DNA from: an uncultured Eubacteriales bacterium
GTDB taxonomy: Bacteria > Bacillota > Clostridia > Oscillospirales > Acutalibacteraceae
Length of the DNA stretch: 7,237 bases
NCBI GenBank assembly: GCA_934718145.1
Contig: CAKUZC010000052.1
Location: 1 to 7,237 of the forward strand
Direction of reading: 5' to 3'
Shown one piece after another: positions 1 to 5,521 of the stretch (positions within the stretch are counted from its first letter, which is position 1; the number at the start of each line of letters is the position of its first letter). The notes beneath the pieces are model-generated. The model had not been told where the DNA came from, searched no databases, and worked only from the letters and a program-made list of their open reading frames with translations. The position numbers and the translations under genes are program-made.

Positions 1-60
1 CAATAAAAGCATGGAGTCATTTTCTTTCCAAATATTGAGAGTTATAGGCTTTGTTACCAT
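1..60 (-). CDS. Start of an unidentified leftward gene (cut by the window edge)
   Basis: Reading leftward, an ATG at 60-58 opens a frame that stays open for 20 codons to the window edge (peptide begins MVTKPITLNIWK). The start is convincing because a perfect AGGAGG (69-74 on the plus strand as CCTCCT) sits 8 bases before it. Only the amino terminus is visible: it has no signal peptide, and there is too little sequence to name a family. The gene is divergent from the large methyltransferase-glycosyltransferase gene at 400. I could not find a convincing sigma-A promoter for it in the 340-base gap. Existence of the gene is likely; its function is unknown. Confidence 0.7.
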   Translation of the reverse strand, partial: MVTKPITLNIWKENDSMLLL

Positions 61-74
61 TATAATTTCCTCCT

Positions 75-338
75 TAAAAAATTTTTAAATATTTATTTTC
101 CCTCTCAATAAATAACAGTAAAAAATAATAATTTGCACTTTATAGAACAAGTAAATTAAAATTCGTTTTTGGCATAAAAATACGATTCCATGTTTATAAA
201 TTTTTTTAAGGTTAATTTTAAATTACTCACTGCTAATAAATAAGCTAATATTTATGCTAATTAATATAAAAAATAAATCATATTTGATTTTCGAAATTAT
301 TAATAAACATTACTAAATTTTACAAATTACTTTTGGTA
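75..338. other. A+T-rich intergenic gap with no gene
   Basis: This stretch separates the divergent genes at 60 (leftward) and 400 (rightward). It is extremely A+T-rich, with stop codons in every frame at short intervals, and no hairpin followed by a T-run. I see no clear promoter for the leftward gene here. A weak TATAAA on the minus strand near 139-144 lacks a matching -35 box. Nothing else is recognised. Confidence 0.5.
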
Positions 339-366
339 TTGATAAAAAACTTTTTGTCGATATAAT
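339..366 (+). promoter_or_regulatory. Sigma-A promoter of the methyltransferase-glycosyltransferase gene
   Basis: A -35 box TTGATA (339-344) and a perfect -10 box TATAAT (361-366) are separated by 16 bases, which places the transcription start near 373. The 5' leader would be only about 27 bases and contains AGGAGG (383-388), 11 bases before the ATG at 400. The promoter implies vegetative rather than sporulation-specific expression. No operator is evident. Confidence 0.75.
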
Positions 367-399
367 GTAGATGTAAATTTTTAGGAGGTATTATTTTTA

Positions 400-2583
400 A
401 TGAATAGGGTTTCAAGATTTTTATCGAAAAGATTTATATGTTTTACTTTGGGTTTGTCAATATTTACTGGTTCCTTGTCAAATTGTTTTGCAGAAACGCA
501 CTTTAATAAAATAAATTCCTTTTTAGAAAAAGTTTGTGAAGAAGAACCTAAAAGCGATAAGCAGAAAGAATTTATAAAACACTGCATCAATGAAAGATTC
601 AGAATATCACGAGAACATAATTATGCTCCGAAATCTTCTTCCGAAGGGTACATATTTGGCAAAAAGTTAGAAATGGATAAGACATTTGAAAAAATTTATG
701 ATTCTAATTTTTGGGGAAGTAAAGAATCAAAATCTGGACCAGATTCCCAATTGAAAAATACTGAAAATATCAGAAAAAAATTGCCTGAAATTTTCGAAAA
801 ATACAATATAAAATCCGTCCTTGATGTTCCATGTGGAGATTACAATTGGATGAAAAATGTCAAAAAAGATGGAATTAAGTATATTGGTGGAGATATTGTT
901 CCAAAAATAATTGCAGAAAATAACAAAAAATATAAAGATGACAACACACAATTTCGTAAATTAGATATTACAAAAGATAAACTTCCAAAAAGTGATATGA
1001 TAATATGCCGTGATTGTTTTCAACATTTATCTGACGAAAATGTAAAAAAAGCTATTGAAAATTTTAAAAATAGTGGATCAACTTATCTTTTGGTCACAAA
1101 TTATCCTTGGACTCTTGAGAACTGGGATATAAAAGATGGAGATTTTCGTCCACTTAACTTATGCGAAGAACCGTTTAATTTTTCTGAATCATGTTTGGAA
1201 AAAATTAAAGAATCAAGTGAACAAGAAAGTTACTCTGATAAGAACCTTTGTTTGTATAAACTAGAAGATATAGATATTAACAAAATGATTCGCTCTAAAA
1301 AGGCAGTAAAAGAAATTTCAATCGCAATGGCGTTTGATGAAAATTATGTTTATCCTACTTTGATTTCTATGACTTCCATAATGGAAAATTCTAATCCGAA
1401 TATAAATTATGATTTTTATCTTATGCATACTCCTAATTTGAGCAAAAAAGGGAAGAACGTATTTAAATCTTTTCAAAAGAGATACAATAAAAATTGTAAA
1501 GTAAATTTAATAGATATGAAAGATGCATATAAGTCAGCGCGTACAAACTGTCGAATCCCAACTCCAGCTTATTATAGGCTTATGTTATCAGAACTTTTGC
1601 CAAATAAAGATAAAATAATTTGGATGGACAGTGACACTCTAATATTTGATGATTTATCGGAAATGTATAGCATAGATGTTGAAGGATATTACTATAGGGG
1701 ACTTTTGGATTATGATTGGACTCCGGATCTATTTAAAAATTTCGGTATAATTGATGATCATTATATTTGTGATGGTGTAATGTTAGCAAATCTGAAAGAA
1801 CTTCGAAAAGACAATATGGTTAAAAAATTTGGAGATTTTATAAGTAAGAATAACAACAAACTTACCCAACACGATCAAACAGTTATTAATGCGATGTGTT
1901 TGGAAAAAATAGGAATTTTGCCTGCTAAATTTGGCATATTTCCAAGTTGTTCTTCAGGAAAATATTTCAAATGTTTAAAGTCCCCTGAAAAATACACACA
2001 AAGAGAAATTAAAAATGCGGTTTCTTATCCATCAGTGTTACATTGTGTAAATAAATATTGGAAGAGAATTAATAAACATACACATTTATGGTGGAAGTAC
2101 GCTAAAAAAACTGATTGTTTTAAAGAAATAAAAGAAAAATATCTTATTCCAGACGGAACTTATGTGATTTCTCCTTCATTTAACAAAAATAAGGCAATAG
2201 ATGTTTGTAAAGCAAGTCGAGCAAAAGGAGCAAAAATTCAGCTTTGGAACAAAAATAATACAAATGCTCAAAAATTTAAGGTAACTTACGATAAAGATGG
2301 TTACTATACAATTACAGCTCTTTGCTCAGGGCACAAACTTTCTGTTCCTGAAAATTCTAAGGAATCTGGAACACAGCTATGTCAAAATTCACTTAAAAAT
2401 AGTCTTTGTGATAAATGGCATATATTGAACCTAGGTAGAGGAAAATACAGTATTGTTTCTGCATATAACGGACTGAATATAGATATTTGTAGAGCTGAAA
2501 GCCGAAATGGTACATCAGTTCAATGTTGGTCGTCGAATGGTACTGATGCCCAAAAGTTCAATTTTGTAAAATCAAATAAATAA
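400..2583 (+). CDS. Exported fusion: class I methyltransferase + family 8 glycosyltransferase + ricin-type lectin
   Basis: The 727-residue product has four parts. Residues 1-31 look like a Sec signal peptide: a basic start (MNRVSRFLSKR), a hydrophobic core, and a likely cut after CFA31. Residues about 95-292 form a class I SAM methyltransferase, with VLDVPCGDYNWM (140-151) as the SAM-binding loop, GGDI (163-166) ending strand 2, and DMIICRDCFQHL (199-210). Residues about 304-565 resemble GT-A family 8 glycosyltransferases of the LgtC type, with DSD (410-412) as the metal-binding DxD, HDQ (491-493), and H548 in the place of the usual HxxGxxKPW. Residues about 582-727 are a ricin-type beta-trefoil with repeated QLW/QCW and NAQKF/DAQKF motifs. 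From family knowledge, the GT would transfer a sugar from a nucleotide sugar and the MT might methylate a glycan; substrates are unknown. The start is fixed by AGGAGG and the adjacent promoter. Both cofactors are intracellular metabolites, which is odd for an exported enzyme. Single-gene unit ending in the terminator at 2592. Confidence 0.88.
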   Translation: MNRVSRFLSKRFICFTLGLSIFTGSLSNCFAETHFNKINSFLEKVCEEEPKSDKQKEFIKHCINERFRISREHNYAPKSSSEGYIFGKKLEMDKTFEKIYDSNFWGSKESKSGPDSQLKNTENIRKKLPEIFEKYNIKSVLDVPCGDYNWMKNVKKDGIKYIGGDIVPKIIAENNKKYKDDNTQFRKLDITKDKLPKSDMIICRDCFQHLSDENVKKAIENFKNSGSTYLLVTNYPWTLENWDIKDGDFRPLNLCEEPFNFSESCLEKIKESSEQESYSDKNLCLYKLEDIDINKMIRSKKAVKEISIAMAFDENYVYPTLISMTSIMENSNPNINYDFYLMHTPNLSKKGKNVFKSFQKRYNKNCKVNLIDMKDAYKSARTNCRIPTPAYYRLMLSELLPNKDKIIWMDSDTLIFDDLSEMYSIDVEGYYYRGLLDYDWTPDLFKNFGIIDDHYICDGVMLANLKELRKDNMVKKFGDFISKNNNKLTQHDQTVINAMCLEKIGILPAKFGIFPSCSSGKYFKCLKSPEKYTQREIKNAVSYPSVLHCVNKYWKRINKHTHLWWKYAKKTDCFKEIKEKYLIPDGTYVISPSFNKNKAIDVCKASRAKGAKIQLWNKNNTNAQKFKVTYDKDGYYTITALCSGHKLSVPENSKESGTQLCQNSLKNSLCDKWHILNLGRGKYSIVSAYNGLNIDICRAESRNGTSVQCWSSNGTDAQKFNFVKSNK

Positions 2584-2591
2584 AAAATTTT

Positions 2592-2625
2592 ACCGAGCTT
2601 GTCGTTTTTTCGCAGCTCGGTTTTT
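2592..2625 (+). terminator. Intrinsic terminator, probably bidirectional
   Basis: ACCGAGCT (2592-2599) pairs perfectly with AGCTCGGT (2614-2621) around a 14-base loop and is followed by TTTTT (2621-2625). It lies 8 bases after the stop of the rightward gene. On the minus strand the same hairpin is followed by AAAATTTTTTA, so it can also end the convergent cotJ transcript, whose last stop is at 2644. Confidence 0.9.
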
Positions 2626-2643
2626 ACTATAAGTAAATTAATT

Positions 2644-3246
2644 TTATTTTCTTTTATCAAAAGAAGGGTTAAATGCATAAAAGTTTTTACTATCCAATTT
2701 GTCTGTACATATTCTAAGACCTTCACCGAAGCGCTGATAATGCACTACTTCACGCTCTCTTAAAAATCTTATTGGATCCTTAACGTCAGGATCGTCGCAA
2801 AATCTCAAAATATTGTCATAAGTCGAACGAGCTTTTTGCTCTGCTGCTAAATTTTCATGAAGGTCGGTTATAGGGTCACCTTTAACTTGCATGCTTGCAG
2901 CAGTATAGGACTGACCGCTCGATGATGTTGGATATATACCGGTGGTGTGGTCAACAAAATAATCTGCAAATCCATTTTTTTCTATTTCTTCAGGAGTTAA
3001 ATTTTTAGTAAGCTGATAAACTATAGCTCCTATCATTTCTAAATGCCCCAATTCTTCCGTTCCTATATCGGTTAAAATGGCTTTTAGCTCGGGATATGGC
3101 ATTGAAAATCTTTGACTCAAGTATCTAAGCGATGCTCCAAGTTCACCGTCCGGTCCACCATATTGAGTTATTATAAGTTTGGCAAGTGCCGGATTTGAAT
3201 TTTTTATATTTACAGGATATTGTAATTTTTTCTCGTATGCCCACAT
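2644..3246 (-). CDS. cotJC: Spore coat protein CotJC, manganese-catalase family
   Basis: This 200-residue protein is the usual CotJC length. It shows the di-manganese ligand pattern of the manganese catalase family: E35 in GELGAS, E65-x-x-H68 in TEELGHLEM, E136 in AAEQKAR, and E166-x-x-H169 in REREVVHYQRFGE. The family disproportionates hydrogen peroxide, and CotJC is deposited in the inner layers of the spore coat during sporulation. All expected ligands are present, so activity is plausible. It is the last gene of cotJA-cotJB-cotJC. Its ATG overlaps the cotJB stop by one base (TAATG), and GAGGAGGAG lies just upstream, so translation is coupled. The gene ends 19 bases from the shared terminator hairpin. 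Confidence 0.96.
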   Translation of the reverse strand: MWAYEKKLQYPVNIKNSNPALAKLIITQYGGPDGELGASLRYLSQRFSMPYPELKAILTDIGTEELGHLEMIGAIVYQLTKNLTPEEIEKNGFADYFVDHTTGIYPTSSSGQSYTAASMQVKGDPITDLHENLAAEQKARSTYDNILRFCDDPDVKDPIRFLREREVVHYQRFGEGLRICTDKLDSKNFYAFNPSFDKRK

Positions 3247-3515
3247 TAGCCGTTCTCCTCCTCAGAGTTATTCCAAGGCCAAGGATCGGATATCCATCCC
3301 CAGCGATTATCTTCTATGCTTTTAGAAGTAATTGGTCCATATTTTTCTTGATACTGTCTTCTAAGTTCTGCACTTTGTTCACGGTAATCATTGAGTTTTG
3401 CATTTACTTCTTGATCATCGGGATGAGTATCCATGTATAAATTTAGTTCCACCACTGCAAAATCAATTGAAGCAATGCGTTTCATCATAATTTCTTGTTC
3501 ACTCACTTGATTCAC
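3246..3515 (-). CDS. cotJB: Spore coat protein CotJB
   Basis: The 89-residue product has the CotJB hallmarks: a helical amino-terminal half (IASIDFAVVELNLYMDTHP), the YGPIT motif, and a tryptophan-rich tail (WGWISDPWPWNN). CotJB is a small structural partner of CotJA and CotJC in the spore coat; it has no known enzymatic role. The assigned start is GTG at 3515, inside the end of cotJA (17-base overlap), with GGAG 9 bases upstream. A second GTG at 3506, preceded by AGGTGA, is a possible alternative and would shorten the protein by three residues. It overlaps cotJC by one base, so the three genes are translationally coupled. Confidence 0.94.
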   Translation of the reverse strand: MNQVSEQEIMMKRIASIDFAVVELNLYMDTHPDDQEVNAKLNDYREQSAELRRQYQEKYGPITSKSIEDNRWGWISDPWPWNNSEEENG

Positions 3516-3702
3516 CTACAGTTTCTCCTTCAAACGGCTTATTGAGTTCCGGAAACATTGTTCCTGTATTTATTCCTTGTTCTGCACTGTATACATTGTC
3601 TGCTATCTGATATGGAACATATGCCATTGCTACAACCGGGTTTTCCGGAAGAGGTGTAATTCCATATTGTTTAGCAACCATGTGCATTATCGACTCGTCC
3701 AT
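3499..3702 (-). CDS. cotJA: Spore coat-associated protein CotJA
   Basis: This small protein of 67 residues carries the CotJA core, PVVAMAYVPYQ ... YSAEQGINTGTMFPELNKPF, and ends in an acidic tail. It helps assemble the CotJ proteins into the coat. I chose the ATG at 3702 (MDESIMHMV) rather than an in-frame TTG at 3747. GGGAG lies 7 bases before the ATG, while the TTG has no ribosome binding site and falls at about the predicted transcription start of the promoter at 3751-3778. It is the first gene of the operon and overlaps cotJB by 17 bases. Confidence 0.92.
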   Translation of the reverse strand: MDESIMHMVAKQYGITPLPENPVVAMAYVPYQIADNVYSAEQGINTGTMFPELNKPFEGETVGESSE

Positions 3703-3750
3703 AAAAACACTCCCATCTTTTCTTGTTTGTGTATCTTTTATATACAATCT

Positions 3751-3778
3751 TATAGTATGAATTATTTTTTAGATTTGT
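3751..3778 (-). promoter_or_regulatory. Mother-cell sporulation promoter of the cotJ operon (SigK/SigE-like)
   Basis: On the minus strand, CATACTATA (3759-3751) fits the -10 pattern CATANNNTA of sigma-K and also resembles sigma-E boxes. An AC pair (3778-3777) sits 17 bases upstream, the sigma-K -35 spacing. In Bacillus subtilis cotJ depends on sigma-E, and I see no good sigma-E -35 box, so the choice between the two mother-cell factors is open. Transcription would begin near 3744, about 40 bases before the cotJA ATG at 3702. Confidence 0.5.
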
Positions 3779-3805
3779 TAAAAAGTACGTTCTTTGGATT
3801 ATAAG
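3775..3805 (+). promoter_or_regulatory. Weak candidate promoter for the acetyltransferase gene
   Basis: TTGTTA (3775-3780) and TTATAA/TATAAG (3799-3805) are 18-19 bases apart on the plus strand and could form a sigma-A promoter with a leader of about 60 bases. The spacing is slightly long and the boxes are imperfect. Its -35 box overlaps the upstream element of the divergent cotJ promoter. Confidence 0.3.
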
Positions 3806-3833
3806 GTATGTTTAAAGTTGCTGCAAAATATGA

Positions 3834-3947
3834 TACTGTAATGTTAAAGTACATTTAATAAAGGAGATTTTTTTGTGGAACAAAATAAAAAACCTAATCC
3901 GAATTCTGTTTATCCCATTTCTGGAATTAATACAGTAACGTATGTAA
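3834..3947 (+). repeat. Upstream region and first codons of the acetyltransferase gene, repeated at 5184
   Basis: This segment covers the 5' leader, the ribosome binding site and about 24 codons. It is matched at 5184-5293 in the same orientation with roughly four fifths identity by hand alignment and two single-base gaps. A second short segment at the gene's 3' end (4462-4514) matches 5295-5344. Together they show that the acetyltransferase gene was once present twice. Confidence 0.85.
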
Positions 3948-4519
3948 AACCTACAATTAAAAATCCCAATATAATTGTGGGAGATTTTACGTATTTTAGC
4001 GATGTTGATTTTGAAAAACATGTAACACATCATTATGATTTTTACGGAGATAAATTAATAATAGGTAAGTTTTGTCAAATAGCGGCAGGAGTAAATTTTG
4101 TTATGAATGGTGCAAATCATCAAATGAACTCTGTTTCAACTTTTCCTTTTTACATATTTGAAGGATGGAATCAAGACACACCGGATTTGTCTAAAATGCC
4201 GATGAAAGGAAATATAGTTATCGAAAATGATGTTTGGATTGGTCAAAATACTACAATTTTACCGGGAGTTCATATTGGGAACGGAAGTATTATAGGTATG
4301 AATAGTGTAGTTGGACACAACGTAGAACCTTATTCTGTTGTTGCAGGAAATCCGGCAAAGTTTATTCGCAAAAGATTTGACGATGAACTCATAAAATTGA
4401 TGCAAGAATTTAAATGGTGGGATTTATCTGTAGAGGAAATTAATGATTTAATTCCTGTTTTAAGTGATAGTAATCTAGAAAATGTAAAAATTTTTCTAAA
4501 AAAGAAATTATACGGATAA
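3875..4519 (+). CDS. Vat/CatB-like xenobiotic acetyltransferase (hexapeptide-repeat)
   Basis: The 214-residue protein matches the length and layout of the xenobiotic acetyltransferases, which use acetyl-CoA to acetylate streptogramin A (Vat) or chloramphenicol (CatB). An amino-terminal VYPISG ... VKP segment is followed by hexapeptide turns of a left-handed beta-helix (IIGKFCQIAAGV, IVIENDVWIGQNTTILPGVHIGNGSIIG). The NGANH loop contains the expected catalytic H82, the same number as in Vat(D). The domain closes with VAGNPAKFIRKRF, and a helical tail with KWWD, all typical of the family. The protein is a cytoplasmic trimer in its relatives. The start is GTG at 3875, preceded by AAGGAG at 8 bases. 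The gene is monocistronic and divergent from cotJ. Sequence does not tell whether it gives resistance or modifies another substrate. A deleted second copy lies at 5224. Confidence 0.88.
   Translation: MEQNKKPNPNSVYPISGINTVTYVKPTIKNPNIIVGDFTYFSDVDFEKHVTHHYDFYGDKLIIGKFCQIAAGVNFVMNGANHQMNSVSTFPFYIFEGWNQDTPDLSKMPMKGNIVIENDVWIGQNTTILPGVHIGNGSIIGMNSVVGHNVEPYSVVAGNPAKFIRKRFDDELIKLMQEFKWWDLSVEEINDLIPVLSDSNLENVKIFLKKKLYG
4462..4514 (+). repeat. 3' end of the acetyltransferase gene, repeated at 5295
   Basis: The last codons of the acetyltransferase gene (from AAGTGATAG to AAATTATACG) match 5295-5344 at about 80 percent identity by eye. In the second copy this segment directly follows the 5' segment, so about 514 bases are missing between them. 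Confidence 0.8.
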
Positions 4520-4545
4520 ATATATGAAAAAACGTTTTTGCACAC

Positions 4546-4572
4546 AAAAAGACCACGCTGCTTTTGCGTGGT
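4546..4572 (-). terminator. Intrinsic terminator of the leftward frameshifted gene
   Basis: ACCACGC (4552-4558) and GCGTGGT (4566-4572) form a perfect 7-pair stem with a 7-base loop. Read on the minus strand it is followed by CTTTTTG, a run of five T, which suits the leftward gene ending at 4602. On the plus strand it is followed by TAAATTGC, a poor T-run, so it ends the convergent acetyltransferase transcript less well, if at all. Confidence 0.8.
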
Positions 4573-4601
4573 TAAATTGCATTATAGTACCAATAAAAGT
4601 C

Positions 4602-4999
4602 TTAACTTATAAATTGAAGATTTCCATCTCTTCCCAGACATACTCTTCCAACTCCATAGTGTCCTTTACCGCCTACGTATCTATAATAGTCCACTTCAGG
4701 TCTTACTATTTGAGAAGGTTTTTGTACATATCCAATATTACTAATATATTTTTTTGCTTCCGCTAGTTTAAAACGTTTAGCTTCCACAGTATATACAGTT
4801 ATTTTCCTAGAATCTTCCTTAATTATCTCCTCAGTTTGACCTGAAACTCCCATCTGCGTATGCATACACCTAAGATAATTTTCACAAAATCTTGCGAATT
4901 GTTCTCTCTCTCTTCGTGATTGCCCAAACGCAATATGAGCATTCTTTCGCTATTACTATTACCATATACATCACCAGTAATGTATTCATAAATTATCAT
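4602..4999 (-). pseudogene. Unidentified 132-codon gene split by a -1 frameshift (pseudogene, or recoded)
   Basis: An ATG at 4999 with a perfect AGGAGG 8-9 bases upstream and a strong promoter opens a frame (MIIYEYITGDVYGNS) that stops at 4823 after 58 codons. The -1 frame is open from about 4940 to 4602 and continues AHIAFGQSRREREQF ... VEAKRFKLAEAKKYI ... GGKGHYGVG. Joining the two gives about 132 residues. The product would be a soluble, charged protein with no signal peptide or membrane segment; I do not recognise the family. The simplest explanation is loss of one base, for example in the GAAAGA run at 4944-4948. However, the heptamer T_TTG_GGC (4928-4922) lies in the correct frame for programmed -1 slippage. 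A sequencing error is a third option. It is flanked by the intact and decayed acetyltransferase copies, and all its expression signals look healthy. Confidence 0.7.
4922..4928 (-). promoter_or_regulatory. Possible -1 slippery heptamer TTTGGGC
   Basis: On the minus strand, codons CGT-TTG-GGC contain T_TTG_GGC in the zero frame set by the ATG at 4999. This fits the X_XXY_YYZ rule for -1 slippage and falls inside the overlap of the two frames. A 7-pair stem with one G-U pair (TTCGCAA-GATT-TTGTGAA) lies about 23 bases downstream, farther than the usual 5-9, so support for recoding is weak. It may be coincidence. Confidence 0.25.
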
Positions 5000-5054
5000 T
5001 TGAAATTCCTCCTTTAATTTTTAAAATCTATACACGTTTTCACGTATGATGATT

Positions 5055-5083
5055 ATTGTATATTATTTATATAATTAAGTCAA
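5055..5083 (-). promoter_or_regulatory. Strong sigma-A promoter of the frameshifted leftward gene
   Basis: On the minus strand TTGACT (5083-5078) and TACAAT (5060-5055) are exactly 17 bases apart, near consensus for sigma-A. Transcription should start about 5048, giving a leader of about 50 bases with AGGAGG before the ATG at 4999. The preserved promoter contrasts with the broken reading frame. Confidence 0.8.
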
Positions 5084-5183
5084 GCACCTTTAAAATATAG
5101 ATATAATTAAATAAAAACAAAGCATTTGACTTTGTATTTAAAGCTGTTTCAACTGCTTCTTCCATAGTGATTATTTAATGCAG

Positions 5184-5293
5184 TACTGTAATTTTAAGGT
5201 ATATTTAATAAAGGAAATTTTTTATGAAATAAATAAAAAGCCTAATCAGAATTTTGTCTATCACATTTCTGGGATTAATACATTAACATACAT
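5184..5293 (+). repeat. Second copy of the acetyltransferase leader and first codons
   Basis: Direct repeat of 3834-3947 starting at TACTGTAA. It keeps the sequence ATTTAATAAAGGA of the ribosome binding site region almost unchanged, then about 23 codons with scattered substitutions and a one-base gap. It joins the 3' remnant at about 5294. Confidence 0.85.
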
Positions 5294-5344
5294 CAAGTGA
5301 TAGCAAATTAGAAAATATGAAAGTTTTTTAAGAAAGAAATTATG
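5224..5344 (+). pseudogene. Decayed, internally deleted copy of the Vat/CatB-like acetyltransferase gene
   Basis: The remnant starts with ATG at 5224, 1349 bases after the start of the intact gene. The third codon is TAA where the intact gene has CAA, and one base is missing just after it. Correcting this restores a readable PNQNFVYHISGINTLTYI, clearly the counterpart of residues 8-24 of the intact protein. At about 5294 the sequence jumps to the last 17 codons (SDSKLENMKVF...), skipping about 514 bases that encode the whole beta-helix and the catalytic histidine. No function as an acetyltransferase is possible. The divergence of about one fifth shows that the duplication is not recent, or that the copies came from different alleles. 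Confidence 0.88.
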
Positions 5345-5432
5345 CATTTAAAAAATTTAAAATGTTACATACGTAAGATGTTTTGTATTTGCTAAAATTT
5401 TTGGATTTAAATTATTTTTTTTATAAAAAAGC
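5345..5432. other. A+T-rich spacer after the acetyltransferase remnant
   Basis: This spacer follows the remnant and precedes the promoter at 5433. It is A+T-rich with a TTTTTTATAAAAAA palindrome (5424-5430 region) that lacks a GC stem, so I do not call a terminator. No reading frame of note is present. The gene-free interval from 5000 to 5829 otherwise consists of the promoter at 5055, the remnant, and the leader described separately. Confidence 0.4.
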
Positions 5433-5461
5433 TTGACATATTATATTAATTATGCTAGTAT
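5433..5461 (+). promoter_or_regulatory. Strong extended -10 sigma-A promoter
   Basis: A consensus TTGACA (5433-5438), a 17-base spacer, and TAGTAT (5456-5461) preceded by TG-C form an extended -10 promoter. Transcription should start near 5468. It would read through the small frames at 5501-5726 and probably reach the HD-domain gene at 5830, leaving a leader of about 360 bases, unless that gene has its own promoter. A weak TATAAA at 5768-5773 without a clear -35 box is the only other candidate. Confidence 0.8.
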
Positions 5462-5500
5462 GTGGCTGTGTTTATTCATAAATTTAAAGAAAGGATGTGA

Positions 5501-5521
5501 ATGTTAACAGGTATTTTTTAA
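5501..5521 (+). CDS. Possible leader peptide of 6 residues (MLTGIF)
   Basis: An ATG at 5501 lies 5 bases after AAAGGA (5490-5495) and encodes MLTGIF before a TAA at 5519-5521. That stop overlaps the ATG at 5521 of the next small frame as TAATG, an arrangement typical of translational coupling. It follows the strong promoter at 5433. It could be a leader peptide or chance in A+T-rich DNA. Confidence 0.25.
   Translation: MLTGIF

Noticed and set aside
399..490. Lipoprotein signal in the fusion protein (LSNC29)
   Set aside because: Asn before the cysteine does not fit the usual lipobox, and CFA-ET gives a better signal peptidase I site; not excluded.
381..590. Minus-strand open frame of 69 codons
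   Set aside because: It lies opposite the signal peptide and start of the large fusion gene, has no ribosome binding site, and covers the promoter leader; it is a shadow of the real gene.
727..951. Minus-strand open frame rich in Phe and Ile
   Set aside because: It is antisense to the methyltransferase domain; its composition is the expected complement of Lys/Asn-rich A+T coding sequence.
2520..2726. Minus-strand open frame spanning the terminator
   Set aside because: It crosses the terminator hairpin and overlaps both the lectin end and the cotJC end; no start signals.
3186..3440. Plus-strand open frame opposite cotJC/cotJB
   Set aside because: Antisense to well-recognised coat genes, with no ribosome binding site.
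3577..3804. Plus-strand open frame opposite cotJA
   Set aside because: Antisense to cotJA and its promoter; no family resemblance.
3812..4033. Minus-strand open frame opposite the acetyltransferase start
   Set aside because: Antisense to a clear Vat/CatB-like gene and its leader.
4330..4545. Minus-strand open frame at the acetyltransferase end
   Set aside because: Antisense to the conserved NPAKFIRKRF and KWWD region; no ribosome binding site.
4524..4766. Plus-strand open frame starting MKKRFCTQKDH
   Set aside because: It runs through the terminator hairpin and opposite the frameshifted gene, which has much better signals; no ribosome binding site at its ATG.
5424..5440. TTTTTTATAAAAAA palindrome as terminator
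   Set aside because: It has only A-T pairs and no GC stem, and it abuts the -35 box of the next promoter.
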